Below, in pieces: positions 16,709 through 26,169 of a DNA stretch of 64,000 nucleotides. This stretch comes from Alistipes sp. (lineage in GTDB: Bacteria > Bacteroidota > Bacteroidia > Bacteroidales > Rikenellaceae), in NCBI GenBank assembly GCA_017465055.1, contig JAFTWZ010000014.1:62001-126000 (forward strand). Reading direction: 5' to 3'. Each line of letters starts with the position of its first letter. Position 1 is the first letter of the stretch. The notes under the pieces were generated by a model. The model saw nothing but the letters and a program-made list of their open reading frames with translations. It searched no databases and had not been told where the DNA came from. The position numbers and the translations under genes are program-made.

Positions 16709-18655
16709 TTACTTACGCTTAGCAGTGATAGAGATGCTCTGCTGTGCAGCCTCCTCCTCGAGACCGAGCTTCTCGATAAGCTCGTCGAGAGGCTTCTTGG
16801 TGTCGGCGCTATACGTATAGCGGAATGGCTCTGATACCCACATAGGCGAGTAGTTGCCCTTGTAGTCCATGATGACGGCACACATAACGTAGAGCACATC
16901 GCTCTCGGCAGTGAGCAGCTGCACCTCGGGGCTTACGTACTCTACGAGGTCCTTGAAGATTGCCTCCTCGCCCTCGACGGCAAACTTATCGGTGCGGTAG
17001 ATGCAGTAGAACATATCCTGCGTAGGCTCCTCAGTCTCAATCTCGGACCACATAGCAAACCAGCCCATACTCTCGAACATACCATAGTTATAGTATTTGC
17101 CGGGGTAGCGCGCCTCGAGCTCGGCAAGGCTATATGGGGCATCCCACCTTACGTCGACGATGCTATTGAGGCACTCGCCCTCGGCCTCGGTGGTAAAGTC
17201 TACGCGGAAGAGTGGCGTAGTCACCGTGTCGCCGTAGTAGCCAAAGGCCAAGACCGAATAGGCGGTTTCGGGCTCGAGAGTATTTACGTGGCTAAAGATA
17301 GAGCCGCGGTAGGTGTTCATCATAAAGTTGTCGGTGAGCCACTTGATAGTGTCGTTGTCGGTGGCCTGAGTAACCTCGTCGGTGCGAACAAGAGCGATGG
17401 TGTAGGGCTCATTTGTCGTAGGCGTTACCGTGACATCGGCAACACGCACATAGTTATTCTCGACCTTGATGTCGAGTACCATATCGCTCTGCTGTACCTC
17501 GTCGGTACGGAAGTTTACAAGGTATGGCTTCGAGGTAACCTGTGGCAAGCCGTCGACCATCTCTATGGTGTAGAGAATCATCGAGTAGTTAGTTGCGGCC
17601 TTGCGTATCTCGGAGTAGCTCTCCTCGCCCTCGAGACACATAAGCTCTAAGAGCTGCTCGGGGCTATATCCCGACTGCATATATGTCGATATCATGCTCA
17701 TCCACGTGTTGCTCACCGTGCGCGCATAGTTCTCGTCGAGCTCGGTGCCCTCCGAGCGATACATCCACTCGCCCTCCTCGTAGATGTCGAGGTAGTACTT
17801 GCCGTCCCAGTCTATAGGCTTGATGTTGTACGTAGCCTCGGGGCCGTTGATGTCGACGGTAACATCGAACTCTACCTCGGCAAGGTCGTTCGACGAGAGC
17901 GAGAACATCGTGTACGATACTGGCGAGGCAAGTGTGTAGTCGGTGTTGGTCTCGTTAATCTCTATGGCGTAGGCATAAAGTACATACTCCGTATCGGGAG
18001 TCATCTGAGTCCATGTGATAGAGCTAACGCCCTTGAAGGCAAACTCGTTCATCAGTAAGAACTCCTCGAGAAGCTCCACGTCGTACTCCTTGGCAAGGCC
18101 CATAAAGTAGTTGTAGTCGTCCATAAATAGATCCTCGGCCGTGGTGATGCCCGATTGATAGAAGTAGCTTAGGTCGGCCATATACACTATATATAAGGTG
18201 TCGAGGTCCGAAGGTATGATTGCTGACTTACACGTCGTGGTAGTCTTGTTGGTTATCTCCATCTGGAACGTTACACCCTCAAAACCCGCCTGCTTAACCT
18301 CTATCAAGGCGTTGTCTGCAGCTGGATACTTAACGGTGATTGTTGCTGTGCGCTCCTCAGTGTCGGGGTTTGCTGCCACCTTAAACTTTAGTGTGCCCTC
18401 CTCGCCAATCAGGTCCGTAATCCACTCTACGTCGGCCGTTGCTACAATGTCAATGCCAGCAATGCCGTTTGTGATGGTGTAGTTTAGAGCATAGTCGCCA
18501 CCCTCGGCTGCGATATCCATAGAGAGAGTCGAAAGCTCTACGGATGTCTTTTGTGGCTCTTCGTCGATAGGTGGGTTCTCGTTACAGCCCACTGCAAACA
18601 CCATTGATAGCAGACCTACTACCAGTGCGGATAGTTTAGATTTTCTCATAGACAT
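16709..18655 (-). CDS. BACON-domain lipoprotein, paralogue 1
   Basis: 648 aa. The signal peptide ends in a lipobox (VFAVGC, Cys24). Residues about 38-125 form a BACON-like domain (YALNYTITNGIAGIDIVATADVEWI ... ATITVKYPAAD). Residues about 130-240 and further blocks look like Ig/Fn3-type domains with the phrase TPDTEYVLYAYAIE; the remainder is beta-rich. It is divergently arranged with, and clearly similar to, the gene at 18856: both share the same order lipobox, BACON, then QSGxxxAEDxxxDDxxYFxGL. Probably exposed on the cell surface; ligand unknown. An alternative start is the second Met (18649). Confidence 0.82.
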   Translation of the reverse strand: MSMRKSKLSALVVGLLSMVFAVGCNENPPIDEEPQKTSVELSTLSMDIAAEGGDYALNYTITNGIAGIDIVATADVEWITDLIGEEGTLKFKVAANPDTEERTATITVKYPAADNALIEVKQAGFEGVTFQMEITNKTTTTCKSAIIPSDLDTLYIVYMADLSYFYQSGITTAEDLFMDDYNYFMGLAKEYDVELLEEFLLMNEFAFKGVSSITWTQMTPDTEYVLYAYAIEINETNTDYTLASPVSYTMFSLSSNDLAEVEFDVTVDINGPEATYNIKPIDWDGKYYLDIYEEGEWMYRSEGTELDENYARTVSNTWMSMISTYMQSGYSPEQLLELMCLEGEESYSEIRKAATNYSMILYTIEMVDGLPQVTSKPYLVNFRTDEVQQSDMVLDIKVENNYVRVADVTVTPTTNEPYTIALVRTDEVTQATDNDTIKWLTDNFMMNTYRGSIFSHVNTLEPETAYSVLAFGYYGDTVTTPLFRVDFTTEAEGECLNSIVDVRWDAPYSLAELEARYPGKYYNYGMFESMGWFAMWSEIETEEPTQDMFYCIYRTDKFAVEGEEAIFKDLVEYVSPEVQLLTAESDVLYVMCAVIMDYKGNYSPMWVSEPFRYTYSADTKKPLDELIEKLGLEEEAAQQSISITAKRK

Positions 18656-18680
18656 ACTCTTTTAAATTTAGTTTCTTGGG

Positions 18681-18712
18681 CAAAGATATGATTTTTGTTG
18701 TCACTTTGCAAA
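18681..18712 (-). promoter_or_regulatory. Promoter of BACON lipoprotein 1
   Basis: Minus-strand TATCTTTG (18681-18688) with TTTG (18709-18712) 20 bp upstream; a full match to the Bacteroidetes consensus. Confidence 0.8.
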
Positions 18713-18773
18713 CGTTCTAAACGATTCTTTGAAAAAAATATTCGTTAAATATCATTGTTTTACAATTTATTAT

Positions 18774-18781
18774 TATATTTG
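18774..18781 (+). promoter_or_regulatory. -7 box of BACON lipoprotein 2
   Basis: TATATTTG in the divergent intergenic region, about 75 bp before the start codon. The best -33 candidate (ATTG 18754-18757) is at a short 16-bp spacing. Confidence 0.5.
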
Positions 18782-18855
18782 TCGCTTGAAGAGGTGTTTT
18801 TTAGTTAAAAATTTTAGAAACTATATATTTATAACTCTTAAACCAAATTTTATCT

Positions 18856-20940
18856 ATGAGAAAATTGACTAACTTTTTGAAGTTTGGTGTTCTTCCAGTT
18901 CTCTGCCTTGCTCTTGCAGTAGGTTGCGAGAAGGGTCCTGAGGAGGATCAGGGTGGCACTGATGGCCCTCAGTTCGAGAAGGACTCTGTTATCAAGCTTG
19001 GCAAGACTACTGTTAACGTAGGCGTAGGTGGTGGCTCACAGCTCCTTGAGTACACCGTCGAGAACCCCCACCAGGGCGAGAAGATCTCTGCTGAGGCCGC
19101 TGAGAGCTGGGTTAATGGCTTCAACTATGGTATCACTGGCGCTTTGCAGTTCAACGTAGACGCTAATGAGGGTTCTGAGCCTCGTGAGTGCTTGGTGACT
19201 GTTAAGTATCGTTTTGCTGAGGATGCAGTATTTACTGTGAAGCAGGGCGCTCGTACCACCGCAGGCTTCAAGCTCGAGAATGTATCATCAGACCTCTTCT
19301 CTTACACAGTAGACGTTATTCCTGATGATAAGACTGCTCCATACATCATTATGTCTGCAGATGCTACTTACATTGCACAGTCTGGTTTCGAGTCTCCTGA
19401 GGACTTCTACGAGGATGACTTCTTCTACTTCGGTTGGTTGGGTCAGTTCTACGGCAAGGATGCTGTTGGCATTATGCAGGAAAAGGCTCGTATCGGCGAC
19501 CAGCGTGGCCTCACCATCGGCGGTGGCGTATCGGGCGTACCTCACACTCTCTACTGCTACTACTTCGACTACGCAACTGGTGCGCTCATCTCTGACGTAG
19601 CAATGTTCGAGATCGTAACTAAGGAGCCTGAGAAGACAGCTGTTGAGTTCACTGTAGACTACACCGTAGAGGGTCCACTTGTAAAGGCTGACGTTGTGCC
19701 TGTAGGTTACGAGGGTGCATATTACTTCGATATGCTCAACGGCCTTCTCGTTGACTCATACCTCGAGGCATTCGACTTCCTCCAGAACGACCCAGCAGAG
19801 GCTGTAGAGTACTACTGGTCTAACGCCGTTTGGTCAATGTCGCAGGATATGTCTTACGACGAGATTATATCGTTCTATAACTGCGCTGGTAACTACGAGG
19901 ATGGCACTCCACGTAGCCACTACGAGTTCGAGCTCTTGGCTAACCACGACTACTACCTCTTCGCATTCGCAATGGAGGAGCACGGTCTGCCAGCATCTAA
20001 GCCACAGATCGTGAAGATTACAACTGGCGGCGTTGAGCCATCTGACAACGTGATTACCACATCTGTAACCAACGTTACTGCACAGTCTGTTACCATCAAC
20101 TTCGAGACAACAAACGACGACTACTACATCGCTGGTTGGGAGAAGGCTTCGGATTGGGCTACCTTCGGCAACAACGATGCTGAGCGTCAGCAGTACTTGC
20201 TCACAAACCGCTCTTATGAGCTTATCAAGGGCGACTACTCACAGAACGTTATCGGCCTCGAGCCAGAGACTGACTACATCCTCTACGCATTTGGTTCTCG
20301 TGGTGGTATAGCTACTACAGACTACATTGCAACAACTGCGTTCAAGACTCGTAAGATCTCTGGTGGTTTGGCTTCGATCGAGGTTGTAGACAATGGCTAC
20401 TACCTCGCTTCAGACCTCGCTGAGCTTCCTGGTTGGGAGTTCCTCGGCAACGACACTTACAGCGGCAAGATGATTCTTCCTCTCGAGTTCAAGATTACTG
20501 GCGAGTGGACTGCATTCTTCAACGCAATTTGGGATTGGACAGGCCGTTCGGATATCTACACCGACCAGCAGTATCGCGACAACCTCGTATGGAGTATTAA
20601 TGAGTATGGTTCAATGAGCCCAGACAAGACCTACACTATCCTCGACAACGATAGCTACTACGAGATCGTATCGTTGGTTGTTGACCAGTATGGTGACTTC
20701 AGCGACGTTGCTAAGCTCTGCGTAAGCACTACATACGCTGGTGCTAAGAGCGACCCAGCAGAGTTTGAGGCGTGGTGGAACGGTGGCAATGATGGCCCAG
20801 GTCTCCAGAGCCTTGTTATCGAGAGCGAGCCTAAGCAGCTCTTCAAGAACAAGATTAAGGGTATGAAGGCTTCGGAGATGACCTTCGAGAAGACTCAGGA
20901 GGTTACCGAGGGCGACCAGATTAGAGTAGTTCGTTTCTAA
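18856..20940 (+). CDS. BACON-domain lipoprotein, paralogue 2
   Basis: 694 aa. The signal peptide ends in LALAVGC (lipobox, Cys24). Residues about 45-135 are BACON-like (KTTVNVGVGGGSQLLEYTV ... CLVTVKYRF ... FTVKQGA). The rest repeats a pattern of beta-rich domains with PETDYILYAFG and PHTLYCYYFD, similar to the divergent neighbour at 16709. Codon use is strongly biased to a few codons (GAG, AAG, TAC, TTC), as in mutAB and pckA, which suggests high expression. Likely an abundant surface lipoprotein; no enzymatic motif is seen. Confidence 0.85.
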   Translation: MRKLTNFLKFGVLPVLCLALAVGCEKGPEEDQGGTDGPQFEKDSVIKLGKTTVNVGVGGGSQLLEYTVENPHQGEKISAEAAESWVNGFNYGITGALQFNVDANEGSEPRECLVTVKYRFAEDAVFTVKQGARTTAGFKLENVSSDLFSYTVDVIPDDKTAPYIIMSADATYIAQSGFESPEDFYEDDFFYFGWLGQFYGKDAVGIMQEKARIGDQRGLTIGGGVSGVPHTLYCYYFDYATGALISDVAMFEIVTKEPEKTAVEFTVDYTVEGPLVKADVVPVGYEGAYYFDMLNGLLVDSYLEAFDFLQNDPAEAVEYYWSNAVWSMSQDMSYDEIISFYNCAGNYEDGTPRSHYEFELLANHDYYLFAFAMEEHGLPASKPQIVKITTGGVEPSDNVITTSVTNVTAQSVTINFETTNDDYYIAGWEKASDWATFGNNDAERQQYLLTNRSYELIKGDYSQNVIGLEPETDYILYAFGSRGGIATTDYIATTAFKTRKISGGLASIEVVDNGYYLASDLAELPGWEFLGNDTYSGKMILPLEFKITGEWTAFFNAIWDWTGRSDIYTDQQYRDNLVWSINEYGSMSPDKTYTILDNDSYYEIVSLVVDQYGDFSDVAKLCVSTTYAGAKSDPAEFEAWWNGGNDGPGLQSLVIESEPKQLFKNKIKGMKASEMTFEKTQEVTEGDQIRVVRF

Positions 20941-20983
20941 TCTCTACTCTTAGGCGCTGACACTAAAGTCGCGCAACGAGAAT

Positions 20984-21015
20984 GGGGCGATGCCGTAAGG
21001 CGTCGCCCCTTTGTC
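20984..21015 (+). terminator. Terminator of BACON lipoprotein 2
   Basis: GGGGCGATGCC (20984-20994) pairs with GGCGTCGCCCC (20999-21009) around a GTAA loop, then TTTGTCG. Confidence 0.8.
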
Positions 21016-21024
21016 GTGGTTAAA

Positions 21025-21220
21025 GGGTAGGGTGCAGGCAAAGCCTGCTGAAGGGTAGTTAAAGGGAGATTAGGAAGATTTAGGGAAATTAAGGAAATTA
21101 AGGAGTTTAGGGAGTTTAGCGACAACGGTTTAACGGCACTGACCTTGCTGCTCTCTAAACTCTAAACTCACTAATTTCCCTAATCTCCTTAACTTCCCTA
21201 AATTCTCTAATACCCTTTCA
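21025..21220. repeat. Family E purine/pyrimidine palindromic repeat
   Basis: The best-preserved copy: a purine-rich left arm (AAGGAGTTTAGGGAGTTTAG), a core at 21118-21150 (AGCGACAACGG ... GCACTGACCTTGCTG), and a complementary right arm (CTCTAAACTC ... CTAATCTCC). A run of nine C follows at 21223-21231. Confidence 0.65.
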
Positions 21221-21238
21221 CGCCCCCCCCCATAAAAG

Positions 21239-21271
21239 AAAGCTCCCACGCCATTTGGCGCGGGAGCTTTT
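21239..21271 (-). terminator. Terminator of aspS
   Basis: AAAGCTCCC ... GCC-ATTT-GGC ... GGGAGCTTT, a strong symmetrical hairpin with T runs on both sides, 20 bp past the aspS stop on the minus strand. Confidence 0.85.
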
Positions 21272-21290
21272 AATGTCGCGTCGCGAGCGA

Positions 21291-23048
21291 CTACTCGGGC
21301 TTAACAAGCGAGAGGTAGAGCTCGTCGAGCTGTGCCTGAGCAACAGGCGAAGGGCCGTCGAGCATAACATCGCGGCCAGCGTTGTTCTTTGGGAAGGCGA
21401 TGTAGTCGCGGATAGAGTCCGAACCTCCAAACAGCGAGCAGAGGCGGTCGAAACCAAAGGCCAAACCACCGTGTGGAGGTGCACCATACTTAAAGGCATT
21501 CATCAAGAAGCCAAACTGCTCCTCGGCAGCCTCGGGAGTGAAGCCGAGAGCGTTGAATACCTTTGCCTGAAGCTCGGCGTCGTGGATACGGATAGAGCCA
21601 CCACCAATCTCGGTGCCGTTACATACGAAGTCGTAGGCGTTAGCACGCATCTTGCCGAGCTCGCCACTGTCGAAGTACTTGGCATCCTCGGGCTTAGGCG
21701 AGGTGAAGGGGTGGTGCATAGCGTAGAAGCGCTGAGTCTCCTCGTCCCACTCGAACATTGGGAAGTCGACAACCCACAGCGGAGCGAACTTCTTAGGATT
21801 GCGAAGACCGAGGCGCTCGGCAACCTCGAGACGAAGCGTGCAGAGCTGTGTGAGGGTCTTGAACTTCTCGCCACAGAGGATGAAGACCATATCGCCAGCC
21901 TTAGCACCTGTGCGCTCGGCAATAGCCTTAACCTCATCGCTGGTGAAGAACTTATCGATAGAGGACTTAACGCCACCCTCGGCATCGAGACGAATCCATA
22001 CCAGACCCTTAGCGCCAACCTGAGGACGCTTAACAAACTCGGTGAGCTCGTCGATCTGCTTACGTGTGTACGAGGCGCAGCCCTCAGCCGCGAAGCCTAC
22101 GACATACTCTGCAGAGTCGAAGACAACGAAATCGTGGCCGTGAGCAAGGTCGGTGACATCGGCAAAGGTCATACCGAAGCGAAGGTCTGGCTTATCCGAG
22201 CCATACTTCTCCATAGCCTCAATCCAGGGCATACGCTTAAATGGCTCCGAGAACTCTATGTCCATAACCTCCTTGAACATATAGCGTGCCCAGCGCTCGA
22301 AAATCTCGAGTACGTCCTCCTGCTCTACGAACGACATCTCGCAGTCGATCTGTGTAAACTCGGGCTGGCGGTCGGCACGCAAATCCTCGTCGCGGAAGCA
22401 ACGCACAATCTGGAAGTAGCGGTCGTAGCCAGCGACCATAAGTAGCTGCTTGAGCGTCTGTGGCGACTGTGGCAGAGCGTAGAACTGGTTGGGGTTCATA
22501 CGCGAAGGCACGATAAAGTCGCGCGCACCCTCGGGTGTTGACTTGATGAGGTATGGAGTCTCAATCTCGAGGAAGCCCTCCTTGTCGAGGAACTGACGCA
22601 CGGCCTGAGCCATACGGTGGCGCAGAATCATAGCGCGCTGCAATGGTGGACGGCGAAGGTCTAAGTAGCGGTACTTCATTCTGAGGTCGTCGCCACCATC
22701 CGACTCCTCCTCGATGGTAAATGGGGGTGTCACGGCGCGGTTGAGAATCTTAAGCTCTGTAGCCGAGATCTCGATATCGCCAGTGGCGATTTTAGAGTTC
22801 TTCGACGAGCGCTCGATAACCTTACCTGTTACCTGCAATACAAACTCGCGGCCTACCTCCGAAGCGATAGCCTTAACCTCGTCTGCCGAGTGCTCCTCGA
22901 CGGTAATCTGTGTGATACCATAGCGGTCGCGCAGGTCGATAAAGGCCATTGCGCCGAGGTTACGTACCTTCTGTACCCAGCCAGCGAGGGTCACCTCCTG
23001 GCCGACATTCTCGATGCGGAGCTCTCCGCAATTGTGTGATCTGTACAT
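21291..23048 (-). CDS. aspS: Aspartate--tRNA ligase
   Basis: Charges tRNA-Asp in the cytoplasm. Class II synthetase of the bacterial type, 585 aa from the chosen ATG ([11 protein letters not shown]), which matches the conserved family N-terminus; the open frame extends 25 codons upstream but without homology. The OB-fold anticodon domain covers about 1-110 ([24 protein letters not shown]). Motif 2 is [18 protein letters not shown] and motif 3 is FGFDRL. The GAD insertion domain lies between. It is divergent from tadA. Confidence 0.96.
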   Translation of the reverse strand: MYRSHNCGELRIENVGQEVTLAGWVQKVRNLGAMAFIDLRDRYGITQITVEEHSADEVKAIASEVGREFVLQVTGKVIERSSKNSKIATGDIEISATELKILNRAVTPPFTIEEESDGGDDLRMKYRYLDLRRPPLQRAMILRHRMAQAVRQFLDKEGFLEIETPYLIKSTPEGARDFIVPSRMNPNQFYALPQSPQTLKQLLMVAGYDRYFQIVRCFRDEDLRADRQPEFTQIDCEMSFVEQEDVLEIFERWARYMFKEVMDIEFSEPFKRMPWIEAMEKYGSDKPDLRFGMTFADVTDLAHGHDFVVFDSAEYVVGFAAEGCASYTRKQIDELTEFVKRPQVGAKGLVWIRLDAEGGVKSSIDKFFTSDEVKAIAERTGAKAGDMVFILCGEKFKTLTQLCTLRLEVAERLGLRNPKKFAPLWVVDFPMFEWDEETQRFYAMHHPFTSPKPEDAKYFDSGELGKMRANAYDFVCNGTEIGGGSIRIHDAELQAKVFNALGFTPEAAEEQFGFLMNAFKYGAPPHGGLAFGFDRLCSLFGGSDSIRDYIAFPKNNAGRDVMLDGPSPVAQAQLDELYLSLVKPE

Positions 23049-23065
23049 AGTATATTGTTGTTTAA

Positions 23066-23111
23066 TTTCGTGTATTCGGCTTTTTTTGTAACTTTGTAAC
23101 CCACAAAGGTA
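23066..23111. promoter_or_regulatory. Divergent aspS/tadA promoter region
   Basis: For tadA (+), TAACTTTG at 23089-23096 with TTTC at 23066-23069 (19-bp spacer). For aspS (-), TACCTTTG on the minus strand at 23104-23111, without a clear -33 box. The two -7 boxes face each other 7 bp apart, so the promoters overlap. Confidence 0.55.
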
Positions 23112-23139
23112 ATAATTTTTCAACTAACTTTTAAAAGTT

Positions 23140-23601
23140 ATGGCCGAAAAAATTAAGGTTAGTAGCCAGCAGGATGAAAAATATATGCGTATGGCAATAG
23201 AGGAGGCCGAGCGTGCGTTAGCTAAGCGTGAGGTGCCTATAGGTGCTATCGTAGTTGCTGGTGATAGGGTTATAGGTCGCGGTCACAACCTCGTAGAGAC
23301 ATTGGCAGATGCTACGGCACACGCTGAGATGCAGGCAATTACCGCAGCAGCATCGACGCTCGGGGGTAAGTACCTGCAGCAGTGCACGCTCTACGTTACG
23401 GTGGAGCCGTGTGTGATGTGCGCTGGGGCTATAGCGTGGAGTCAAGTAGGTAGGGTAGTGTATGGCGCAGCAGATGCCAAGCGCGGCTACTCGACGATAT
23501 CGGAGCGTATCTTACACCCCAAGACCGAGGTGGTCGCAGGTGTGCTTGCGGAGCGCTCGGAGGAGCTTATGCAGCGTTTTTTTGCCGATTTGCGCAAATA
23601 A
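23140..23601 (+). CDS. tadA: tRNA-specific adenosine deaminase
   Basis: Deaminates A34 of tRNA-Arg to inosine; cytidine-deaminase fold. 153 aa, with the zinc site HAE (H61, E63) and PCVMC (C91, C94). The N-terminal MRMAIEEAERALAKREVPIGAIVV is typical of TadA. A guanine deaminase or other CMP/dCMP-type deaminase is less likely given this pattern. It is preceded by its own promoter. Confidence 0.9.
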   Translation: MAEKIKVSSQQDEKYMRMAIEEAERALAKREVPIGAIVVAGDRVIGRGHNLVETLADATAHAEMQAITAAASTLGGKYLQQCTLYVTVEPCVMCAGAIAWSQVGRVVYGAADAKRGYSTISERILHPKTEVVAGVLAERSEELMQRFFADLRK

Positions 23602-23614
23602 TCGCACATAACGC

Positions 23615-23645
23615 CCTTGTATTTTTGAAAATTATAGTAATTTTG
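23615..23645 (+). promoter_or_regulatory. Promoter of TPR protein gene
   Basis: TAATTTTG at 23638-23645 with CTTG at 23616-23619 (18-bp spacer), in the gap between tadA and the TPR gene. Confidence 0.55.
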
Positions 23646-23736
23646 TGGTTGCTTTGGCCATAAGTAGATGGCTTGTAGTGGCTGATGGCTGTGAAAAGTA
23701 GAAACTAATTTGAAACAAAACAATACTAAACGAACT

Positions 23737-24684
23737 ATGAAAAGATTTTTTATGACCGTTGTGGCACTCTTAGGTGCTACTTCACTCTTCGCTCAGACCG
23801 ACATTGTTGCCGTATTCCAGCAGGGTCTTGGCAACGCTAAGGCGGGTAACTACACCGAGGCTATCGAGCAGTTCCAGAGCGTTATCGACGCAAGCTGGGA
23901 TGTCGAGGAGCCAGATGCAAATCAGCTAAAGGCTATTGCTGGCTCGAAGAAGTTTATCGTAACGTGCTACAACAAGATGGGTGTCGCTGCGGTGAATGCT
24001 CAGGACTATGAGACTGCTATCGCTAACTTCCAGCAGGCTGCCGATACTGCCCTCCTCTATGAGGATATGGCCGCTCACAACAAGAATAACACGATGATTG
24101 GTCAGGTTTACGAGGTGCAGGGTGCTTCGGCCTTCAACTCAGAGGATTACGCTACTGCTATCGCTGTATTCGAGAAGGGTTATGCTGCCGACCCACGTAA
24201 CACCGGTATGGCTCTTAACCTCGCTGAGAGCTACTTCCGTAGCGAGAAGTATCAGGATGGTATGCGTATCTGCACAAAGATTGCTGCTATGAATCCTGAT
24301 AAGTTCGCTGAGGCTATCGCCGAGGCGCAGGCAAAGATGGATATGTACACCAACAACGAGGTTGCTAAGCTCCAGATGGCCAACGACTACGACGGTATCA
24401 TCGCTATGGCCGCAGAGCTTGAGGATGCAGCTATCGCAGCTAAGATTACTCTTCAGGCATACTACGGTAAGAAGGACTTCAATAAGATGATTGAGCTTGC
24501 CGAGTCGGCTATCGCTGCACAGACTACCGACGAGGGTCGTAGCGATATCTACTACCTCCTCGGCGTTGCTTACAACGAGAAGGAGCAGTTCGACGCAGCC
24601 ATCGCAGCGATGAAGAATGTTACCGCTGGTGCTAATGTTGCTAATGCTCAGGCCGTTATCAATGCTCTTACTGCAGCAGAGTAA
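23737..24684 (+). CDS. Exported tetratricopeptide-repeat protein
   Basis: 315 aa from the ATG at 23737; an in-frame TTG at 23710 is rejected because the signal peptide (MKRFFMTVVALLGATSLFA-QT) begins at 23737. At least five TPR-like units follow, for example LGNAKAGNYTEAIEQFQSVI, VNAQDYETAIANFQQAADTA, FNSEDYATAIAVFEKGYAAD and LNLAESYFRSEKYQDGMRIC. No lipobox, so probably a soluble periplasmic scaffold. It ends 24 bp before a family B repeat. The role beyond protein-protein contact is unknown. Confidence 0.85.
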   Translation: MKRFFMTVVALLGATSLFAQTDIVAVFQQGLGNAKAGNYTEAIEQFQSVIDASWDVEEPDANQLKAIAGSKKFIVTCYNKMGVAAVNAQDYETAIANFQQAADTALLYEDMAAHNKNNTMIGQVYEVQGASAFNSEDYATAIAVFEKGYAADPRNTGMALNLAESYFRSEKYQDGMRICTKIAAMNPDKFAEAIAEAQAKMDMYTNNEVAKLQMANDYDGIIAMAAELEDAAIAAKITLQAYYGKKDFNKMIELAESAIAAQTTDEGRSDIYYLLGVAYNEKEQFDAAIAAMKNVTAGANVANAQAVINALTAAE

Positions 24685-24707
24685 GGCTTTAGTGACTATA
24701 TAACTAA

Positions 24708-24827
24708 GAGGCTGAATAAAAAGTGTATTTTGTCGTTATGCTCGCCTTCAAAATGCTCATTTACGCAAAGTAAACTCCGCTTTTTCAGGCTTCGCCAGCC
24801 TAAAACTACATCTTTTTATTCAACCTC
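24708..24827 (+). repeat. Family B repeat, copy B1
   Basis: Termini GAGGCTGAATAAAAAG and CTTTTTATTCAACCTC form an inverted repeat. The interior holds AAATGCTCATTTACGC...GTAAACTCCGC and GGCTTCGCCAGCC hairpins. Confidence 0.85.
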
Positions 24828-24837
24828 CTAACAAAAC

Positions 24838-24876
24838 GGGGATGACAAAAAAGTAAATTTGTCATCCCCGATTTTT
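24838..24876 (+). terminator. Hairpin C1 (GGGGATGAC/GTCATCCCC) after B1
   Basis: GGGGATGAC (24838-24846) pairs with GTCATCCCC (24861-24869), loop AAAAAAGTAAATTT, then GATTTTTTGG. Functions plausibly as terminator for the TPR gene (+) and for the convergent GIN-domain gene (-). Always found beside family B. Confidence 0.75.
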
Positions 24877-24923
24877 TGGGGCTATGGTTATAGTTGTAGT
24901 GCAATATTTGAGGCGTAGTGTCA

Positions 24924-25682
24924 CTACTCGGCATTAAGTTCCGAGGTGCTAATATGGGCACTGCCCGTTGAGGCAATGTTTACCGAGTCGGCGCTGCCTC
25001 GATAGCGTATCTTACCACTGCCCGTAGAGTGTATCTCCAGCTTTTTGCACGACACCCTCAGGTCGGTATTCTCAATGCCCGTAGAGTTCTGCTCGATGTG
25101 CGCAGCCGAGGTCTCACCCTTAGTGAGAAGAAAACCTGTATTCGATAGCATAAGCATAGAGGTGTCGTGGCGCTTGAGATTGTTGGTCATAGTACCTGTG
25201 TTGTAGTACTCAATCTTTGTCTTTGCCACGATAGCCTCGCCAGTGATGCCCAACGTGCCTGTGTTAGCTATCATAGCCCAGTTGTCGAAGGTGCTATTCT
25301 CGAGGTGGAGAACCATATCCGAGGTGTTGAGGATGCGACGTATTGACGACGAGGGTATGCTAACGCGGATGGGGCGTTTTTCGCTAACAGGGAAGTCGCG
25401 TCTGCTCTTAACCGTCGACTTCTCGCGCTTGATAATCAGCGCACTATCCTTCTTATCTACAAATATGTCGATATACTCCTCGGCATCTGCGGGGTAGCTG
25501 ACGTCAATGGTGTCGCTGCCTGAGGCGGTGATAGTTATGTGCGTGGGTATCGTGGCGTGTACCTCCTTAAGCTCGGCAAACGTGAGCGTCATACTCTTAT
25601 AGTCGGCATCCTGGGCCGAGAGTGAAAATAGCGATGCCATTATCAGGGCGATAGATAGTGATATGCGTTTCATAATCTTCAT
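24924..25682 (-). CDS. Exported DUF2807 (GIN-domain) protein
   Basis: 252 aa with a signal peptide (ISLSIALIMASLFSLSA). The rest fits the head GIN domain family (DUF2807), a right-handed beta-helix with short repeated turns such as SGTGSAHI-like stretches (IEQNSTGIENTDLRVSCKKLEIHSTGSGKIRYRG). Last gene of the ECF sigma operon. A second Met (25673) is an alternative start. In Bacteroidetes such proteins often accompany ECF sigma factors; function unknown. Confidence 0.82.
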   Translation of the reverse strand: MKIMKRISLSIALIMASLFSLSAQDADYKSMTLTFAELKEVHATIPTHITITASGSDTIDVSYPADAEEYIDIFVDKKDSALIIKREKSTVKSRRDFPVSEKRPIRVSIPSSSIRRILNTSDMVLHLENSTFDNWAMIANTGTLGITGEAIVAKTKIEYYNTGTMTNNLKRHDTSMLMLSNTGFLLTKGETSAAHIEQNSTGIENTDLRVSCKKLEIHSTGSGKIRYRGSADSVNIASTGSAHISTSELNAE

Positions 25683-25719
25683 AAATTTTTTACTGTTGAT
25701 AGTTGTTGTCGTTTAGCTG

Positions 25720-26115
25720 TTACTTATCGTCACGCTCCTCGCGATATATCGTTTGGGCATAGACCGCGAGCGTTGAGCCAGTGGCGATTATCGTGTATAT
25801 ACGCTTGGGATTGGTCCACACGGCGGTAATCTGTCGCGCGTTGGAGTTCCTATTCTCCTCCCAGCCGTCGGCACTCTCTCTCTCGGCATCGAAGGCTTCA
25901 AGAAACTCCTTGCTCAATGCTCTATTGCCCGTTGATCTTAGCTCCCTAACACGCTTGATAATCTCGCCACTCTCCGCATCGCGCTTGACGGCCATACGAT
26001 AGACCGTGGTACCGCCATTGAGCTCGCGGTTGAGAAGCTCATCGATGCGCTCCTGAGCTTGGCATTCGATGGCGGCGATAGCCACCATTGCCACAATAAT
26101 CAGTAGTCGTTTCAT
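25720..26115 (-). CDS. Small exported protein (DUF5024-like)
   Basis: 131 aa with a signal peptide (LLIIVAMVAIAAIECQA). The mature part reads ERIDELLNRELNGGTTVYRMAVKRDAESGEIIKRVREL and ends with an ITAVWTNPKRIYTIIATG strand pair. It resembles DUF5024 proteins encoded next to GIN-domain genes. It sits 37 bp upstream of the GIN gene and 54 bp downstream of the anti-sigma gene. No catalytic motif is seen; the family name is given from memory of the sequence pattern. Confidence 0.7.
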   Translation of the reverse strand: MKRLLIIVAMVAIAAIECQAQERIDELLNRELNGGTTVYRMAVKRDAESGEIIKRVRELRSTGNRALSKEFLEAFDAERESADGWEENRNSNARQITAVWTNPKRIYTIIATGSTLAVYAQTIYREERDDK

Positions 26116-26169
26116 ATTCGTGTAATTTTTAGTTGTCTGATGGATATTTAGAGTACTCTTTTTCGTTGT

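Noticed and set aside
21255-22445. 396-codon plus-strand ORF opposite aspS
   Set aside because: Lies wholly antisense to the well-supported aspS; its length follows from codon bias of aspS.
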